A stretch of DNA of 64,000 bases from DATARH01 sp963778385. GTDB taxonomy: Bacteria > Pseudomonadota > Alphaproteobacteria > ATCC43930 > CGMCC-115725. Of the stretch, positions 44,932 through 54,666 are shown one piece after another; positions within the stretch are counted from its first letter, which is position 1, and each line of letters starts with the position of its first letter. Both the position numbers and the translations under genes were made by a program. A model generated the notes under the pieces. That model worked only from the letters and a program-made list of their open reading frames with translations. It made no database searches and was not told the origin of the DNA. The stretch is from contig CAVZUA010000039.1 in the NCBI GenBank assembly GCA_963778385.1, positions 1 through 64,000 on the forward strand. Reading direction: 5' to 3'.

Positions 44932-46155
44932 ATGGCGCGTATCGTCCAGAAATTCGGCGGCACCTCGGTCGCAGATATCGACCGCATCAGGAATGCCGCG
45001 TGCCGCGTGAAGCGTGAGGTCGACGCCGGCAACGAGGTGGTCGTGGTGGTCTCGGCGATGGCCGGCACGACCAATCAGCTTGTGGGCTGGGTACGCGCGA
45101 TCAACCCGCTGCACGACACCACGGAATACGATGCCGTCGTGGCCAGCGGCGAACAGGTAACCGCCGGGCTGATGGCCCTGGCTTTGCACGATCTGGGTAT
45201 CGAGGCGCGGTCGTGGTTCGGCTGGCAGATCCCGATCCGTACCGACGACGTACACGGGAAGGCTGCCATTAAGCGGATCGAAACCGCAAAGATCGAGCAT
45301 GATCTCGCCAAGGGACGGGTTGCGGTCGTCTCGGGGTTCCAGGGGGTAGCACCCAGCGGGCGGATCACGACCCTGGGCCGCGGCGGGTCGGATACCTCGG
45401 CGGTGGCGCTGGCGGCGGAGCTCAAAGCCGACCGCTGCGATATCTTCACCGATGTCGACGGCATCTATACGACCGACCCGCGCATCGTTGCGAAAGCGCA
45501 GAAGCTCGATAGAATCGCTTTCGAAGAAATGCTTGAGATGGCCTCGCAGGGAGCGCGCGTGCTGGAAACGCGCTCGGTCGCGATGGCGATGAACAACCGG
45601 GTTCGCTTGCAGGTGCTGTCGAGCTTTAGCGATGCGCCGGGCACGCTGGTCACGGACGAGGACGAGATCGTGGAAAATCGCGTGGTGAGCGGGATCGCCT
45701 ATAGCCGTGACGAGGCGAAGATCACGGTCGAGCGGGTCGCCGATCGGCCGGGCGTCGCGGCGGCGCTGTTCGGCCCGCTCGCCGACAATGCGATCAATGT
45801 CGACATGATCGTACAGAACGTCTCCGCCGACGGCGCCACGACCGACATGACCTTCACCGTCGGCAAGGCCGATCTCGAACGCGCCCTGCAGGTGCTCGAG
45901 GAGATGCGCTCGATGCTGGGTTTCAAGGCGCTGAAGCCGGATTCGAGTGTCGTCAAGATCTCGGTCATCGGGGTCGGCATGCGCAGCCACGCCGGGGTCG
46001 CGCAATTGATGTTCAAGACGCTGGCCGCGCGCGGCATCAACATCCAGGTGATCTCGACCTCGGAGATCAAGGTCAGCGTGCTGATCGCGGCGGACTACAC
46101 CGAGCTGGCCTTGCGCGCCCTGCATACCGCCTATGGGCTCGATGCCGCCGAATGA
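44932..46155 (+). CDS. lysC: Aspartate kinase
   Basis: LysC makes aspartyl phosphate, the first step toward lysine, threonine and methionine. The 407-residue protein has the kinase signature IVQKFGGTSVAD, the substrate loop GRGGSDTSAVALAAELKADR, TDVDGIYTTDPR and two C-terminal ACT domains (ADRPGVAAALFGPLADNAIN and VISTSEIKVSVLI), so feedback control by lysine or threonine is likely. The stop overlaps the next start in an ATGA pattern. lysC followed by ptsP is common in alphaproteobacteria. Confidence 0.97.
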   Translation: MARIVQKFGGTSVADIDRIRNAACRVKREVDAGNEVVVVVSAMAGTTNQLVGWVRAINPLHDTTEYDAVVASGEQVTAGLMALALHDLGIEARSWFGWQIPIRTDDVHGKAAIKRIETAKIEHDLAKGRVAVVSGFQGVAPSGRITTLGRGGSDTSAVALAAELKADRCDIFTDVDGIYTTDPRIVAKAQKLDRIAFEEMLEMASQGARVLETRSVAMAMNNRVRLQVLSSFSDAPGTLVTDEDEIVENRVVSGIAYSRDEAKITVERVADRPGVAAALFGPLADNAINVDMIVQNVSADGATTDMTFTVGKADLERALQVLEEMRSMLGFKALKPDSSVVKISVIGVGMRSHAGVAQLMFKTLAARGINIQVISTSEIKVSVLIAADYTELALRALHTAYGLDAAE

Positions 46156-47285
46156 CCGCTGAATTCATCACGACAGAACGGGTCGCGCTGCGGCCGACCG
46201 CAACGGCGCCGCCGCGCGACGAAGCGCGGAGCGTTCTCGACCGGTTATGGGCGCGCGGCCGCGAATTTCTGGGCACCGAGCTCGCGGTGATGGGCGGCGC
46301 GATGACCTGGGTGTCGGAGCGCAATCTCGTTGCGGCGATCTCGAATGCCGGCGGGTTTGGCGTGATTGCCTCGGGCTCGATGTCGCCCGATCTGCTGTCG
46401 GCTGAGATCGGCGTGACCGCCACGCTCACGGAGCGGCCATTCGGCGTCAATCTGATCACGATGCACCCGCAGCTCATGGCGCTGATCGATGTGTGCCTGG
46501 AACATCGCGTCGGGCATGTGGTGCTGGCGGGCGGCATTCCGCCCGGCGCGGCGATCGCGCGCATCCGCGACGGCGGCGCCAGGGCCGTCTGCTTCGCGCC
46601 GGCGCTGGTGCTGGCGAAGAAGCTGGTGCGCAGCGGCGCCGAGGCGATCGTCATCGAAGGCAGCGAGGCCGGAGGCCATATCGGCCCGGTGTCGACGGCC
46701 GTGCTGGCGCAGGAAGTGCTGCCGCATATGGGCGAGGTGCCGGTCTTTGTCGCCGGCGGGATCGGGCGCGGCGAGGCAATCGTGTCCTATCTGGAGATGG
46801 GCGCGGCGGGCGTGCAGCTCGGCACGCGGTTTGTCTGCGCGCATGAGTCGATCGCGCACGCCAATTTCAAGCGCGCCTTCATCCGCGCCTCAGCGCGAGA
46901 TGCGGTTCCGTCAGTGCAGCTCGACACGCGCTTTCCGGTGATCCCGGTGCGGGCGCTGGCCAATCCCGCGACCGAGCGTTTTGCGGTGACGCAGCGGGCG
47001 GTCATCGAGCGCTTTTTGCGGGGCGAGCTCAGCCAGAGGGACGCGCAGCTCGAAATCGAGCATTTCTGGGCCGGGGCGTTGCGCCGTGCGGTGATCGACG
47101 GCGATGTCGAGAACGGGTCGCTGATGGCCGGGCAGAGTGTCGGGCTGGTAACCCGCGAGCAGAGCATCGTCGAAATTCTCGACGAAATGGTCGGTCAGGC
47201 GCTGGCGGTGATCGATGGGCGTTGGGGTGACCAGCCGCCGGCGGCGCAATCCCGGGCCGCGGGGGGCCGGGACGGGGTGAGATGA
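46152..47285 (+). CDS. Nitronate monooxygenase / FabK-like FMN oxidoreductase
   Basis: The 377-residue protein matches the nitronate monooxygenase (2-nitropropane dioxygenase) family: AVMGGAMTWVSERNLVAAIS, NAGGFGVIASGSMSPDLL, GGHIGP phosphate-binding loop and VFVAGGIGRGEAIVSYLEMG with GVQLGTRFVC. FMN binding is expected. Physiological substrate is uncertain; relatives detoxify propionate-3-nitronate or act as enoyl-reductase-like enzymes. Its start overlaps the lysC stop and its stop overlaps the ptsP start, so the three genes are coupled, an unusual middle member for the lysC-ptsP pair. Confidence 0.88.
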   Translation: MTAEFITTERVALRPTATAPPRDEARSVLDRLWARGREFLGTELAVMGGAMTWVSERNLVAAISNAGGFGVIASGSMSPDLLSAEIGVTATLTERPFGVNLITMHPQLMALIDVCLEHRVGHVVLAGGIPPGAAIARIRDGGARAVCFAPALVLAKKLVRSGAEAIVIEGSEAGGHIGPVSTAVLAQEVLPHMGEVPVFVAGGIGRGEAIVSYLEMGAAGVQLGTRFVCAHESIAHANFKRAFIRASARDAVPSVQLDTRFPVIPVRALANPATERFAVTQRAVIERFLRGELSQRDAQLEIEHFWAGALRRAVIDGDVENGSLMAGQSVGLVTREQSIVEILDEMVGQALAVIDGRWGDQPPAAQSRAAGGRDGVR

Positions 47286-49648
47286 ACGATCTTCCCGGAA
47301 GCCCCCCAGCGGCCACGCCGGCGACGACACCGGCCGGCTCGCCAGGGCCGCGACCGGGAATCTCACCGGCCATCGCTCCCCTTGCCGGCGGACAGGCGAC
47401 CGGTACGCGCCGGCTGTTGCGCCGTATGCGCGACGTCATGGCGGCGGCGGGCGCCGCGCAGGAGCGGCTCGACCGCATCGTCGTGCTGGTCGCCGCCGAG
47501 ATGGTCGCCGAAGTCTGCTCGATCTACGTGATACGCGCCGGCGAGGTGCTTGAGTTGTTCGCGACCGAAGGGCTGCGGCCCGAGGCCGTGCATCGTACGC
47601 GGCTGAGGGTGGGCGAGGGGCTGGTCGGCGTCATTGCCGCGACTGCGCGGCCGCTGGCGCTAGCCGACGCACAGACCCACCCCGATTTCGCCTATCGGCC
47701 AGAGACCGGCGAGGAAATCTACCACTCGCTGATGGGCGTGCCGATTCTGCGCGGTGGCCGCGTGCTTGGCGTGCTGGTGGTGCAGAACCGCACCCCGCGC
47801 CGCTACACCGAGGACGAGATCGAGATCGCGCAGACGATCGCGATGATCGTCGCTGAGCTGATCGCCAGCGGCGAGCTGGTCAACCCGCTGGAAATGGCGC
47901 AGGCCGGCAGCGGTGCGCTGCTGCCGGTGCGGCTGACGGGCGTGCGGCTCAACGAGGGGCTGGCGATCGGCCCGGCGGTGCTGCACATGCCGAAGCTGGT
48001 GATCCGCCAGGTCGTCGCCGAGGATATCGAGGCTGAGCTGACCCGACTCAACCGCGCGGTCAGGGCGATGCAGAGCGCGATCGACGACCTCGTCGCCACC
48101 AGCCGCGGCCTTGGGATGGGCGAGCACCGCGATGTGATCGAGGCGTACCGCATGTTCGCCGCCGACCGTGGCTGGCTCGGCCGCATCGCCGATGCGGTGC
48201 GCAGCGGTCTTACCGCCGAGGCGTCGGTGCAGAAAATCCGCGAGGAAACCCGCACCCGCATGATGCAGATCGCCGATCCCTATCTGCGCGAGCGGCTGTT
48301 CGACCTCGAAGACCTCGCCAACCGGCTGCAGCATTTCCTCGCAGGCGGGCCGTCCGGCATCGAGACCGGGCCGTTGCCGGGCGAGTTCATCCTGATCGCG
48401 CATGCGATGGGACCGGCGGAGCTGCTCGACTACGCGCATCGCCGGGTGAGGGGGTTGGTGCTGGAGGAAGGCTCGCCGACCGCGCATGTCGCGATTGTCG
48501 CGCGCGCCTTCGACATCCCGGTCGTCGGCCGCGTCGAGGACGCGACCAGTCGCGCCGAGCCGGGCGACATGGTCATCGTCGACGGCGATCGCGGGCAGGT
48601 GCTGATCCGCCCGAGCGAGGATATGCAGCAATCGGTCGAGGACGCGATCGCCGCGCGCTCGCGCCGCCGCGCCTATTACGACACGCTGCGCGATCAGCCG
48701 GCGGTGACGCGCGACGGCGTGCCGATCCGCCTGCTGCTCAATGCCGGGCTATTGATCGACCTGACCCAGGTCGCGGCGACCGGCGCCGAGGGCGTCGGCC
48801 TGTTCCGCACCGAGATCCCGCTGCTGACGCGCGACGCGTTCCCCGATGTCGCCGACCAGACCGGCTTCTACCGGCGCGCCTATGAACAGGTCGGCGAGCG
48901 GCCGATCGTCTTCCGCACGCTCGATATCGGCGGCGACAAGGTGCTGCCCTATGTCGACCACGATGCGGAGGACAACCCGGCGATGGGCTGGCGCGCGATC
49001 CGCATCGGGCTCGATCGCCCGGCGATGTTGCGCCAGCAATTGCGCGCGCTGCTGCGCGCCGCGGCGGGACGCGACCTCTGGGTCAAATTCCCGATGATCG
49101 CCGAGGTCGCCGAGCTGGAGAGGGCGCGCGCCCTGCTCGACCTGGAGCGGCGCCGCGCGGAGGCGGAAGGCCACGCACCGCCGCGTTCGGTCAAGGTCGG
49201 GGTGATGCTGGAAGTGCCGTCATTGCTGTGGCAGCTCCCGGCGCTGCTCGAACGGATCGATTTTCTGTCGATCGGCACCAATGACCTGGCCCAGTTCCTG
49301 TTCGCGTCCGACCGTGGTAACCCCCGCCTCGCCGACCGCTACGATCTGCTGTCGGCGCCGGTGATCGCGCTGCTCCGCGAGGTCGTCGCCGCGTGCGCCA
49401 CCGCCAATGTGCCGCTTAGCATGTGCGGCGAGATGGCGGGCAATCCGCTCGATGCGATGATGCTGATTGCGCTCGGCTTCCGCACGCTGTCGCTGACCGC
49501 ATCGGCGTTGGGGCTGGTCAAGACGATGATCCGTAGCCTCAATGCCGGCGAGGCGGCGGATTATCTCGACGAGATCGGCGGGCGGCCGGATCACTCGCTG
49601 CGGCGCCGCCTCGAAGCCTATGCGCGCGACCATGCGGTGGCGCTGTGA
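47282..49648 (+). CDS. ptsP: GAF-domain phosphoenolpyruvate-protein phosphotransferase (PtsP, EI-Ntr)
   Basis: PtsP is enzyme I of the nitrogen phosphotransferase system and passes phosphate from PEP to NPr. The 788-residue protein has a GAF domain (about 55-195: VCSIYVIRAGEVLELFATEG), the phosphohistidine site LEEGSPTAHVAIVARAFDIP, and the PEP-binding barrel with GLFRTEIPLLTR, FRTLDIGGDKVLP, SIGTNDLAQFLF and SMCGEMAGNP. The first 40 residues are low complexity (Pro/Ala/Gly), so an internal start near ATG 47427 or 47438 is possible. The frame is intact. Confidence 0.95.
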   Translation: MNDLPGSPPAATPATTPAGSPGPRPGISPAIAPLAGGQATGTRRLLRRMRDVMAAAGAAQERLDRIVVLVAAEMVAEVCSIYVIRAGEVLELFATEGLRPEAVHRTRLRVGEGLVGVIAATARPLALADAQTHPDFAYRPETGEEIYHSLMGVPILRGGRVLGVLVVQNRTPRRYTEDEIEIAQTIAMIVAELIASGELVNPLEMAQAGSGALLPVRLTGVRLNEGLAIGPAVLHMPKLVIRQVVAEDIEAELTRLNRAVRAMQSAIDDLVATSRGLGMGEHRDVIEAYRMFAADRGWLGRIADAVRSGLTAEASVQKIREETRTRMMQIADPYLRERLFDLEDLANRLQHFLAGGPSGIETGPLPGEFILIAHAMGPAELLDYAHRRVRGLVLEEGSPTAHVAIVARAFDIPVVGRVEDATSRAEPGDMVIVDGDRGQVLIRPSEDMQQSVEDAIAARSRRRAYYDTLRDQPAVTRDGVPIRLLLNAGLLIDLTQVAATGAEGVGLFRTEIPLLTRDAFPDVADQTGFYRRAYEQVGERPIVFRTLDIGGDKVLPYVDHDAEDNPAMGWRAIRIGLDRPAMLRQQLRALLRAAAGRDLWVKFPMIAEVAELERARALLDLERRRAEAEGHAPPRSVKVGVMLEVPSLLWQLPALLERIDFLSIGTNDLAQFLFASDRGNPRLADRYDLLSAPVIALLREVVAACATANVPLSMCGEMAGNPLDAMMLIALGFRTLSLTASALGLVKTMIRSLNAGEAADYLDEIGGRPDHSLRRRLEAYARDHAVAL

Positions 49649-49659
49649 CCCGGCGCGAA

Positions 49660-49688
49660 TTGACAGCGCCGGCCACGACCCCTAATAT
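49660..49688 (+). promoter_or_regulatory. Consensus sigma-70 promoter upstream of the rodZ-like gene
   Basis: TTGACA (49660-49665) and TAATAT (49683-49688) are separated by 17 bases, close to a perfect housekeeping promoter. It lies 26 bases before the GTG start at 49715, directly after the ptsP stop, so the rodZ-like gene is probably transcribed independently at a high level. Confidence 0.8.
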
Positions 49689-49714
49689 GCGGGCCGGTTG
49701 AAGCGGGTGCGGGT

Positions 49715-50977
49715 GTGACGTTCTTCCAACGGATCAAGACGCCGTTTGCCGAGGGCCGTGAAGACGAGCAGGCCCGGCTGCAGCCGCGAATGCGGATGAT
49801 CGGCGAATATCTCCAGGAACGACGCGAGGATCTTGGCCTCGACCTCGACGAGATCGGCGCGATGCTGCGCATCAAGCCGTCCTATCTCGCAGCGCTGGAG
49901 CAGGGCCGCACGCACGATCTGCCGGGGCCGACTTACGCGATCGGCTTTGTGCGCGCTTATGCCGAATTTCTCGGGCTCGACGCCGAGCCGGTGCTCGCGC
50001 GGTTCAAGGCGGAGGCGGCCGAGGTCACGGCGCGTCCCGACCTGGCGCTACCGGTGCCGCTCGGCGAGCGCAGCCTTCCCGGCGGCGCGCTCGTGCTGGT
50101 GGCACTAATCCTGGCGCTGTGCGGCTATGGCATCTGGTACTACCTGTCGACCGATGAGCGGAACCGGCCTGAGCGCGTCGCCGCCGTCCCCTCTTCTCTG
50201 CAGCCGTCAACGCAAACGCCGGTACTGGTGCCGCCGCCGGCGGCGCGGCCGGGGTCGTCCAGCACGGCCCAGTCCGTAGCGGCTCAGTCCGTAGTGGCTC
50301 AGCCCAGTGCGACACCCCAGCCATCCGCACAAGCCTCGGCTTCACCGACAGCATTGCCCGCGGGGCCGGCGAAATCGGGGGACAGCCAGACGCCGCCGGC
50401 GCCGAATTTGTTTGGTGCGGCGGCGAGTGGGCCTCCGTCGGGGGTGGCAGCGCCGCCGTCCGTGATGGTGCCGTCGGTGACCGCCCCGACCCCGTCCGCA
50501 TCGAATTCATCGGCGCCGACGCTGGCGCCGGGTACGCTGATCACCACCATGCCGCGCACCGGCGCGGCGCCTGCGCCGCAAGCCGCTGCGCCTGCGCCCG
50601 CACCGGCCGCGGCGTCGGTCCAGCCGCCGGCTGCGCAACCGCAGACGAGCGCCGCGCCGGCCAGTGCAAGCGCTCCCGCGAATAGTGCAGCTTCCGCCGC
50701 GGGCGGCGGGCGGGTCGCGATTCGTGCGCTCGCCGACTGCTGGATCCAGGTGCGGGCGGCGGACCAGTCGATCGTCTTCTCCCGCGTGCTGAAATCGGGC
50801 GAGGTCTACAACGTTCCGGTGCGGTCGGGGCTGTCGCTGCGCACCGGCAATGCCGGCGCGCTGCAGATCGATGTCGACGGCAAGCCGGCGCCGTCAATCG
50901 GCAGCGTCGGGGCGCTACGCCGCGATGTCTCGCTGGACCCGGCGGAGTTGGCGGCCGGGACCGCCGTTCATGGCTAG
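49715..50977 (+). CDS. RodZ-like cytoskeletal membrane protein
   Basis: From GTG 49715 the 420-residue protein has an N-terminal Xre-type HTH (IGEYLQERREDLGLDLDEIG, then IKPSYLAALEQGRTHDLPGP), one membrane helix (about 125-145: GGALVLVALILALCGYGIWY), a long Pro/Ala/Ser periplasmic linker with an internal repeat (QSVAAQSVVAQ), and a C-terminal DUF4115 domain (WIQVRAADQSIVFSRVLKSG). RodZ links MreB filaments to the wall-synthesis machinery. In alphaproteobacteria this gene commonly precedes ispG, as here. Confidence 0.9.
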   Translation: MTFFQRIKTPFAEGREDEQARLQPRMRMIGEYLQERREDLGLDLDEIGAMLRIKPSYLAALEQGRTHDLPGPTYAIGFVRAYAEFLGLDAEPVLARFKAEAAEVTARPDLALPVPLGERSLPGGALVLVALILALCGYGIWYYLSTDERNRPERVAAVPSSLQPSTQTPVLVPPPAARPGSSSTAQSVAAQSVVAQPSATPQPSAQASASPTALPAGPAKSGDSQTPPAPNLFGAAASGPPSGVAAPPSVMVPSVTAPTPSASNSSAPTLAPGTLITTMPRTGAAPAPQAAAPAPAPAAASVQPPAAQPQTSAAPASASAPANSAASAAGGGRVAIRALADCWIQVRAADQSIVFSRVLKSGEVYNVPVRSGLSLRTGNAGALQIDVDGKPAPSIGSVGALRRDVSLDPAELAAGTAVHG

Positions 50978-51045
50978 AGCGTCGACTTTCTTCCGTAACC
51001 CAGGCGTTCTATAACGCCGAACTGAAGACATCCGCGAGGAACTCG

Positions 51046-52182
51046 ATGAGCGTTCGCCCGTATCGCGATATCCACCGCCGCGCCTGCCGCAAGGTCTATG
51101 TCGGCGATGTGCCGGTCGGCGGCGATGCGCCGATTACCGTGCAGTCGATGACCAATACCGTGACGCACGACGTCAAAGCGACGGTCGAGCAGGTTCAGGC
51201 CATGGAACGCGCCGGCGCCGATATCGTGCGCATTTCTTGCCCTGACAAGGATTCGGCGCTGGCGCTGAAGGACATCGGGCGCGAGATCAAGGTGCCGATC
51301 GTCGCCGACATCCACTTCCACTATCGCCGCGCGATCGAAGCGGCGGAGAGCGGCGCTGCCTGCCTGCGCATCAACCCCGGCAATATCGGCTCACCCGAGC
51401 GGGTGCGCGAGGTCGTGAAGGCGGCGAAGGATCACGGCTGCTCGATGCGGATCGGTGTCAACGCGGGGTCGCTGGAACGTCAGTTCCTTGAGAAATACGG
51501 CGAACCCTGCCCCGACGCGATGGTCGAGAGCGCGCTTTTTCATGCGAAGATTCTCGAAGATAACGACTTCTTCGACTTCAAGATCTCGTGCAAGGCGTCG
51601 GACGTGTTCCTGGCCGTGGCGGCATACCAGCAGCTCGCCGAGGCCTGCGACTATCCGCTGCATCTCGGCATCACCGAGGCCGGCGGCTTGCGCAGCGGCA
51701 CCGTCAAATCGTCGATCGGCATGGGGATGCTGCTCTGGGCCGGGATCGGCGACACGATCCGCGTCTCGCTCTCGGCCGACCCGGTCGAGGAGATCAAAGT
51801 CGGCTACGACATGCTCAAATCGCTTGGTCTGCGGCGGCGCGGCGTGACGGTAATCTCGTGCCCGTCCTGTGCCCGGCAGCAGTTCAAGGTGATCGACACC
51901 GTCGCCGAGCTTGAGGAGCGGCTCGCCCATATCACGACGCCGCTGACCGTTTCGGTGATCGGCTGCGTCGTCAACGGACCCGGCGAAGCGCGCGAGACCG
52001 ATATCGGCCTCACCGGCGGTGGCAACAACACCCACCAGATCTATCTCAGCGGTGTCACCGACCACCGCCTGAGGGATGCCAGCATTGTCGACCACCTCGT
52101 GGAGTTGGTCGAAAAGAAGGTCGCCGAGATCGAGGCCGCAAAAAATGCGCAGTCCGAGCCGGTGCTCGAACCGGCGCAATAG
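51046..52182 (+). CDS. ispG: (E)-4-hydroxy-3-methylbut-2-enyl-diphosphate synthase
   Basis: IspG (GcpE) reduces methylerythritol cyclodiphosphate to HMBPP in the non-mevalonate isoprenoid pathway using a [4Fe-4S] cluster. The 378-residue protein has PITVQSMTNTVTHDVKATVE, LRINPGNIG, GITEAGGLRSGTVKSSIGMG and the cluster ligands in SCPSCARQQF, GCVVNGPGEARETDIGLTGG (third Cys, and Glu as fourth ligand). A GAGGAA site precedes ATG 51046. The frame is intact. Confidence 0.97.
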   Translation: MSVRPYRDIHRRACRKVYVGDVPVGGDAPITVQSMTNTVTHDVKATVEQVQAMERAGADIVRISCPDKDSALALKDIGREIKVPIVADIHFHYRRAIEAAESGAACLRINPGNIGSPERVREVVKAAKDHGCSMRIGVNAGSLERQFLEKYGEPCPDAMVESALFHAKILEDNDFFDFKISCKASDVFLAVAAYQQLAEACDYPLHLGITEAGGLRSGTVKSSIGMGMLLWAGIGDTIRVSLSADPVEEIKVGYDMLKSLGLRRRGVTVISCPSCARQQFKVIDTVAELEERLAHITTPLTVSVIGCVVNGPGEARETDIGLTGGGNNTHQIYLSGVTDHRLRDASIVDHLVELVEKKVAEIEAAKNAQSEPVLEPAQ

Positions 52183-52474
52183 TCGGCGCGCCGGCACGCG
52201 GCGCGGGTAGTGCATGGCCCGTTGTGGGGGCTTGGGTGGTTGCCGTCGAGAGGCGGTGGGTAGTGCGTGGCGCCAGAGCACCGTGGTAGCAGCGCCGGTT
52301 CGACGCGGTAGGTCCGATGCGGTCTAAGCGCCGAAAAACCCGAGAAAACAAAAGTACAATGTTAGCGAACAGTGCTGGTGACCCCAGCTTTGGCGGAACG
52401 TGCCGGCGCGTGCTCGGTCTTCCGCAAACGACTTGCCGCCAGAGTCGCGGTCGTCGAGGGGGATTGTCGTGCCT

Positions 52475-54640
52475 ATGAATCGGCAGCAGCGTCGGTCGGC
52501 GGCGAAGAGTGGCAGGCCAGCGGTTGGCGACAAGTCGGATGGTGTCCAGCCGAGCCGTCGGGATGTGCTTCTCGCGGACGCGGTGCGCGCCTACCAGGCC
52601 GGACAGCTTCGCCAGGCCGGTGTCTTATGCCGGCAGCTTCTCGTGCTCGATCGGCGCGACGTGCCGGCGCTGCATCTCACCGGGCTGTTGGCGCTTCAGG
52701 CCGGGCGGAACAATGCGGCCGTCGAGGTCCTCACAGCGGCGATCCAGCTGAACGACCAAGTTCCCGACCTGCATGTCGCGCTTGCGGAGGCGCTGCAACA
52801 GCTCGGCCGGTTGGACGAGGCCGTCGCTCATCATCAGCGGGCGCTGGCGCGCGACCCATCCTATCTCGAAGCGCTCTACAATTGCGGCAATGTGCTGCTC
52901 AAGCTCCGGCGTTATGACGAGGCGTCGACGCATTACGATCGGGCGCTGGCACTCGCGCCGCGATTTGCCGAGGCGTTCAACAATCGCGGCCATGCGCTGT
53001 TCGAGCTGGGGCGCCCCGGCGAGGCGCTCGCCGATTTCGACCGGGCGCTGGCGATCAAGCCAGACCTTGTTGCGGCGTTGGCCAATCGGGGGACTGCCCT
53101 GATCGAGCTCAAGCGGCACGAAGAGGGGGTCGCGAGTTGCTCGGCGGCGCTGGCGCTCGATCCCGCCGATAGCGGCGCGTTGGCCAATCGCGGCAACGGC
53201 TTGTTCGAACTGCGCCGTCACGCCGAGGCTGCGCGCGATTTTGACCGCTTGCTGACGATCGATCCGGATTATCCCTATGCCGCGGGGAAAGCGCTCTATA
53301 ACCGGCTGCTGTCCTGCGACTGGGCCGGTTACGAGCCGGCTCTCTCGGCGATTGCCGCATCGGTGGAGGCCGGCGGCCGGGCGGCGATCCCGTTCATGTT
53401 TCTCAACATGGCGGATTCGGTCGCGGCGCGGCTGAAGTGCGCGATGACGTTCAATCAGGACAGATACCCTGCAGCGGCCGAGCCGTTTTGGCGCGGCGAG
53501 CGCTACGCACACGACAGAATCCGCGTCGCCTACCTCTCGGCGGATTTTCGCCAGCATCCGATGGCCTATTCGATGGCCGGGCTGTTCGACGCGCATGATC
53601 GATCGCGTTTCGAGACGATAGCGATCTCATTCGGACCGGATCCGCAGGATCCCGTGCGACGCCGTCTTGAGGCCGCCTTCGATCGCTTCCTCGATGTTCG
53701 AACGATGCCCGATCGGGACATCGCCCGGCTGGTGAGAGAGCTGGAGGTTGATATTGCGGTCGATCTGATGGGTTACACCAACAATAGCCGGCCGGCGATC
53801 CTGGCGCACCGGCCCGCGCCGGTGCAGGTGAACTACATCGGCTTCGCCGGCACCATGGGCGCCGAGTACATCGATTATCTTATCGCCGACCGATTTATTG
53901 TGCCGGAAGCCGCGCAAGCATCCTACGCAGAGCAGGTGGTTTACCTGCCAGGTAGCTATTGGCCGACGGACAACAGGGTGCAGATCGGTGAGCCCAAACT
54001 GGGCCGCGCCGGGTCGGGCTTGCCGGAGAACGGTTTTGTCTTCTGCTGTTTCAACCAGAACTACAAAATCGCCCCGCCGGTTTTCGACGTATGGATGAAG
54101 CTGTTGCGGCAAGTCGACGGCAGCGTTCTCTGGCTGGTTCGGGACAACGCCAATGCGGAGCGCAATTTGCGGCAGGAGGCCGAGCGCGCCGGCGTCGCGC
54201 CCGAGCGGCTGGTTTTCGCGCCGCGTGCGCCGATCGACGAATATTTGGCGCGGTTTCGGCTCGCCGACCTGTTTGTCGACACGCTGCCGTTTAATGCCCA
54301 TACGACAGCGGCCGATGCGCTCTGGGCCGGGCTGCCGCTGGTGACCTGCGCGGGATCGAGCTTTGCGGCACGGGTGGCAGGCAGCCTACTGAGCGCGGTG
54401 GGGCTGCCCGAGCTGATCACGGCCAGCCTGGCAGAATATGAAGCGCTGGCGCTGAGCCTGGCGGGCGACCACGAGCGGCTTGCCGCGATCGGGGCAAGGC
54501 TCGCGCGCAACCGCGGCACGTATCCGCTGTTTGATACCAACCGTTTTACCCGGCATATCGAGAGCGCCTATTCCACGATGTGGCAGCGCTGTCAGCAGGG
54601 CGAGCCGCCGGCCGGGTTTGCCGTCGCGCCGTTGCCGTGA
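52475..54640 (+). CDS. TPR-repeat O-GlcNAc-transferase-like (GT41) glycosyltransferase
   Basis: The protein has about seven TPR repeats (residues about 30-290: repeated PxxxEAxxNRGxALxELxRxxEA-like units) and a C-terminal SPINDLY/OGT-type GT41 domain (RVAYLSADFRQHPMAYSMAG, APVQVNYIGFAGTMGAEYID, VYLPGSYWPTDN, FCCFNQNYKIAP). Bacterial members glycosylate proteins such as flagellins or adhesins; the target here is unknown. ATG 52475 (NRQQRRSAAKSGRP) fits a basic N-terminus; GTG 52469 is an alternative with better spacing to GAGGGGG. Bases 52183-52474 show no other gene. Confidence 0.88.
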   Translation: MNRQQRRSAAKSGRPAVGDKSDGVQPSRRDVLLADAVRAYQAGQLRQAGVLCRQLLVLDRRDVPALHLTGLLALQAGRNNAAVEVLTAAIQLNDQVPDLHVALAEALQQLGRLDEAVAHHQRALARDPSYLEALYNCGNVLLKLRRYDEASTHYDRALALAPRFAEAFNNRGHALFELGRPGEALADFDRALAIKPDLVAALANRGTALIELKRHEEGVASCSAALALDPADSGALANRGNGLFELRRHAEAARDFDRLLTIDPDYPYAAGKALYNRLLSCDWAGYEPALSAIAASVEAGGRAAIPFMFLNMADSVAARLKCAMTFNQDRYPAAAEPFWRGERYAHDRIRVAYLSADFRQHPMAYSMAGLFDAHDRSRFETIAISFGPDPQDPVRRRLEAAFDRFLDVRTMPDRDIARLVRELEVDIAVDLMGYTNNSRPAILAHRPAPVQVNYIGFAGTMGAEYIDYLIADRFIVPEAAQASYAEQVVYLPGSYWPTDNRVQIGEPKLGRAGSGLPENGFVFCCFNQNYKIAPPVFDVWMKLLRQVDGSVLWLVRDNANAERNLRQEAERAGVAPERLVFAPRAPIDEYLARFRLADLFVDTLPFNAHTTAADALWAGLPLVTCAGSSFAARVAGSLLSAVGLPELITASLAEYEALALSLAGDHERLAAIGARLARNRGTYPLFDTNRFTRHIESAYSTMWQRCQQGEPPAGFAVAPLP

Positions 54641-54666
54641 CTGGCCCGCGCCACCCGGCGGCCGCG

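Noticed and set aside
50982..51015. A promoter for ispG using TCGACT and TATAAC
   Set aside because: The boxes are 22 bases apart, too far for a standard sigma-70 promoter, and the -35 is poor.
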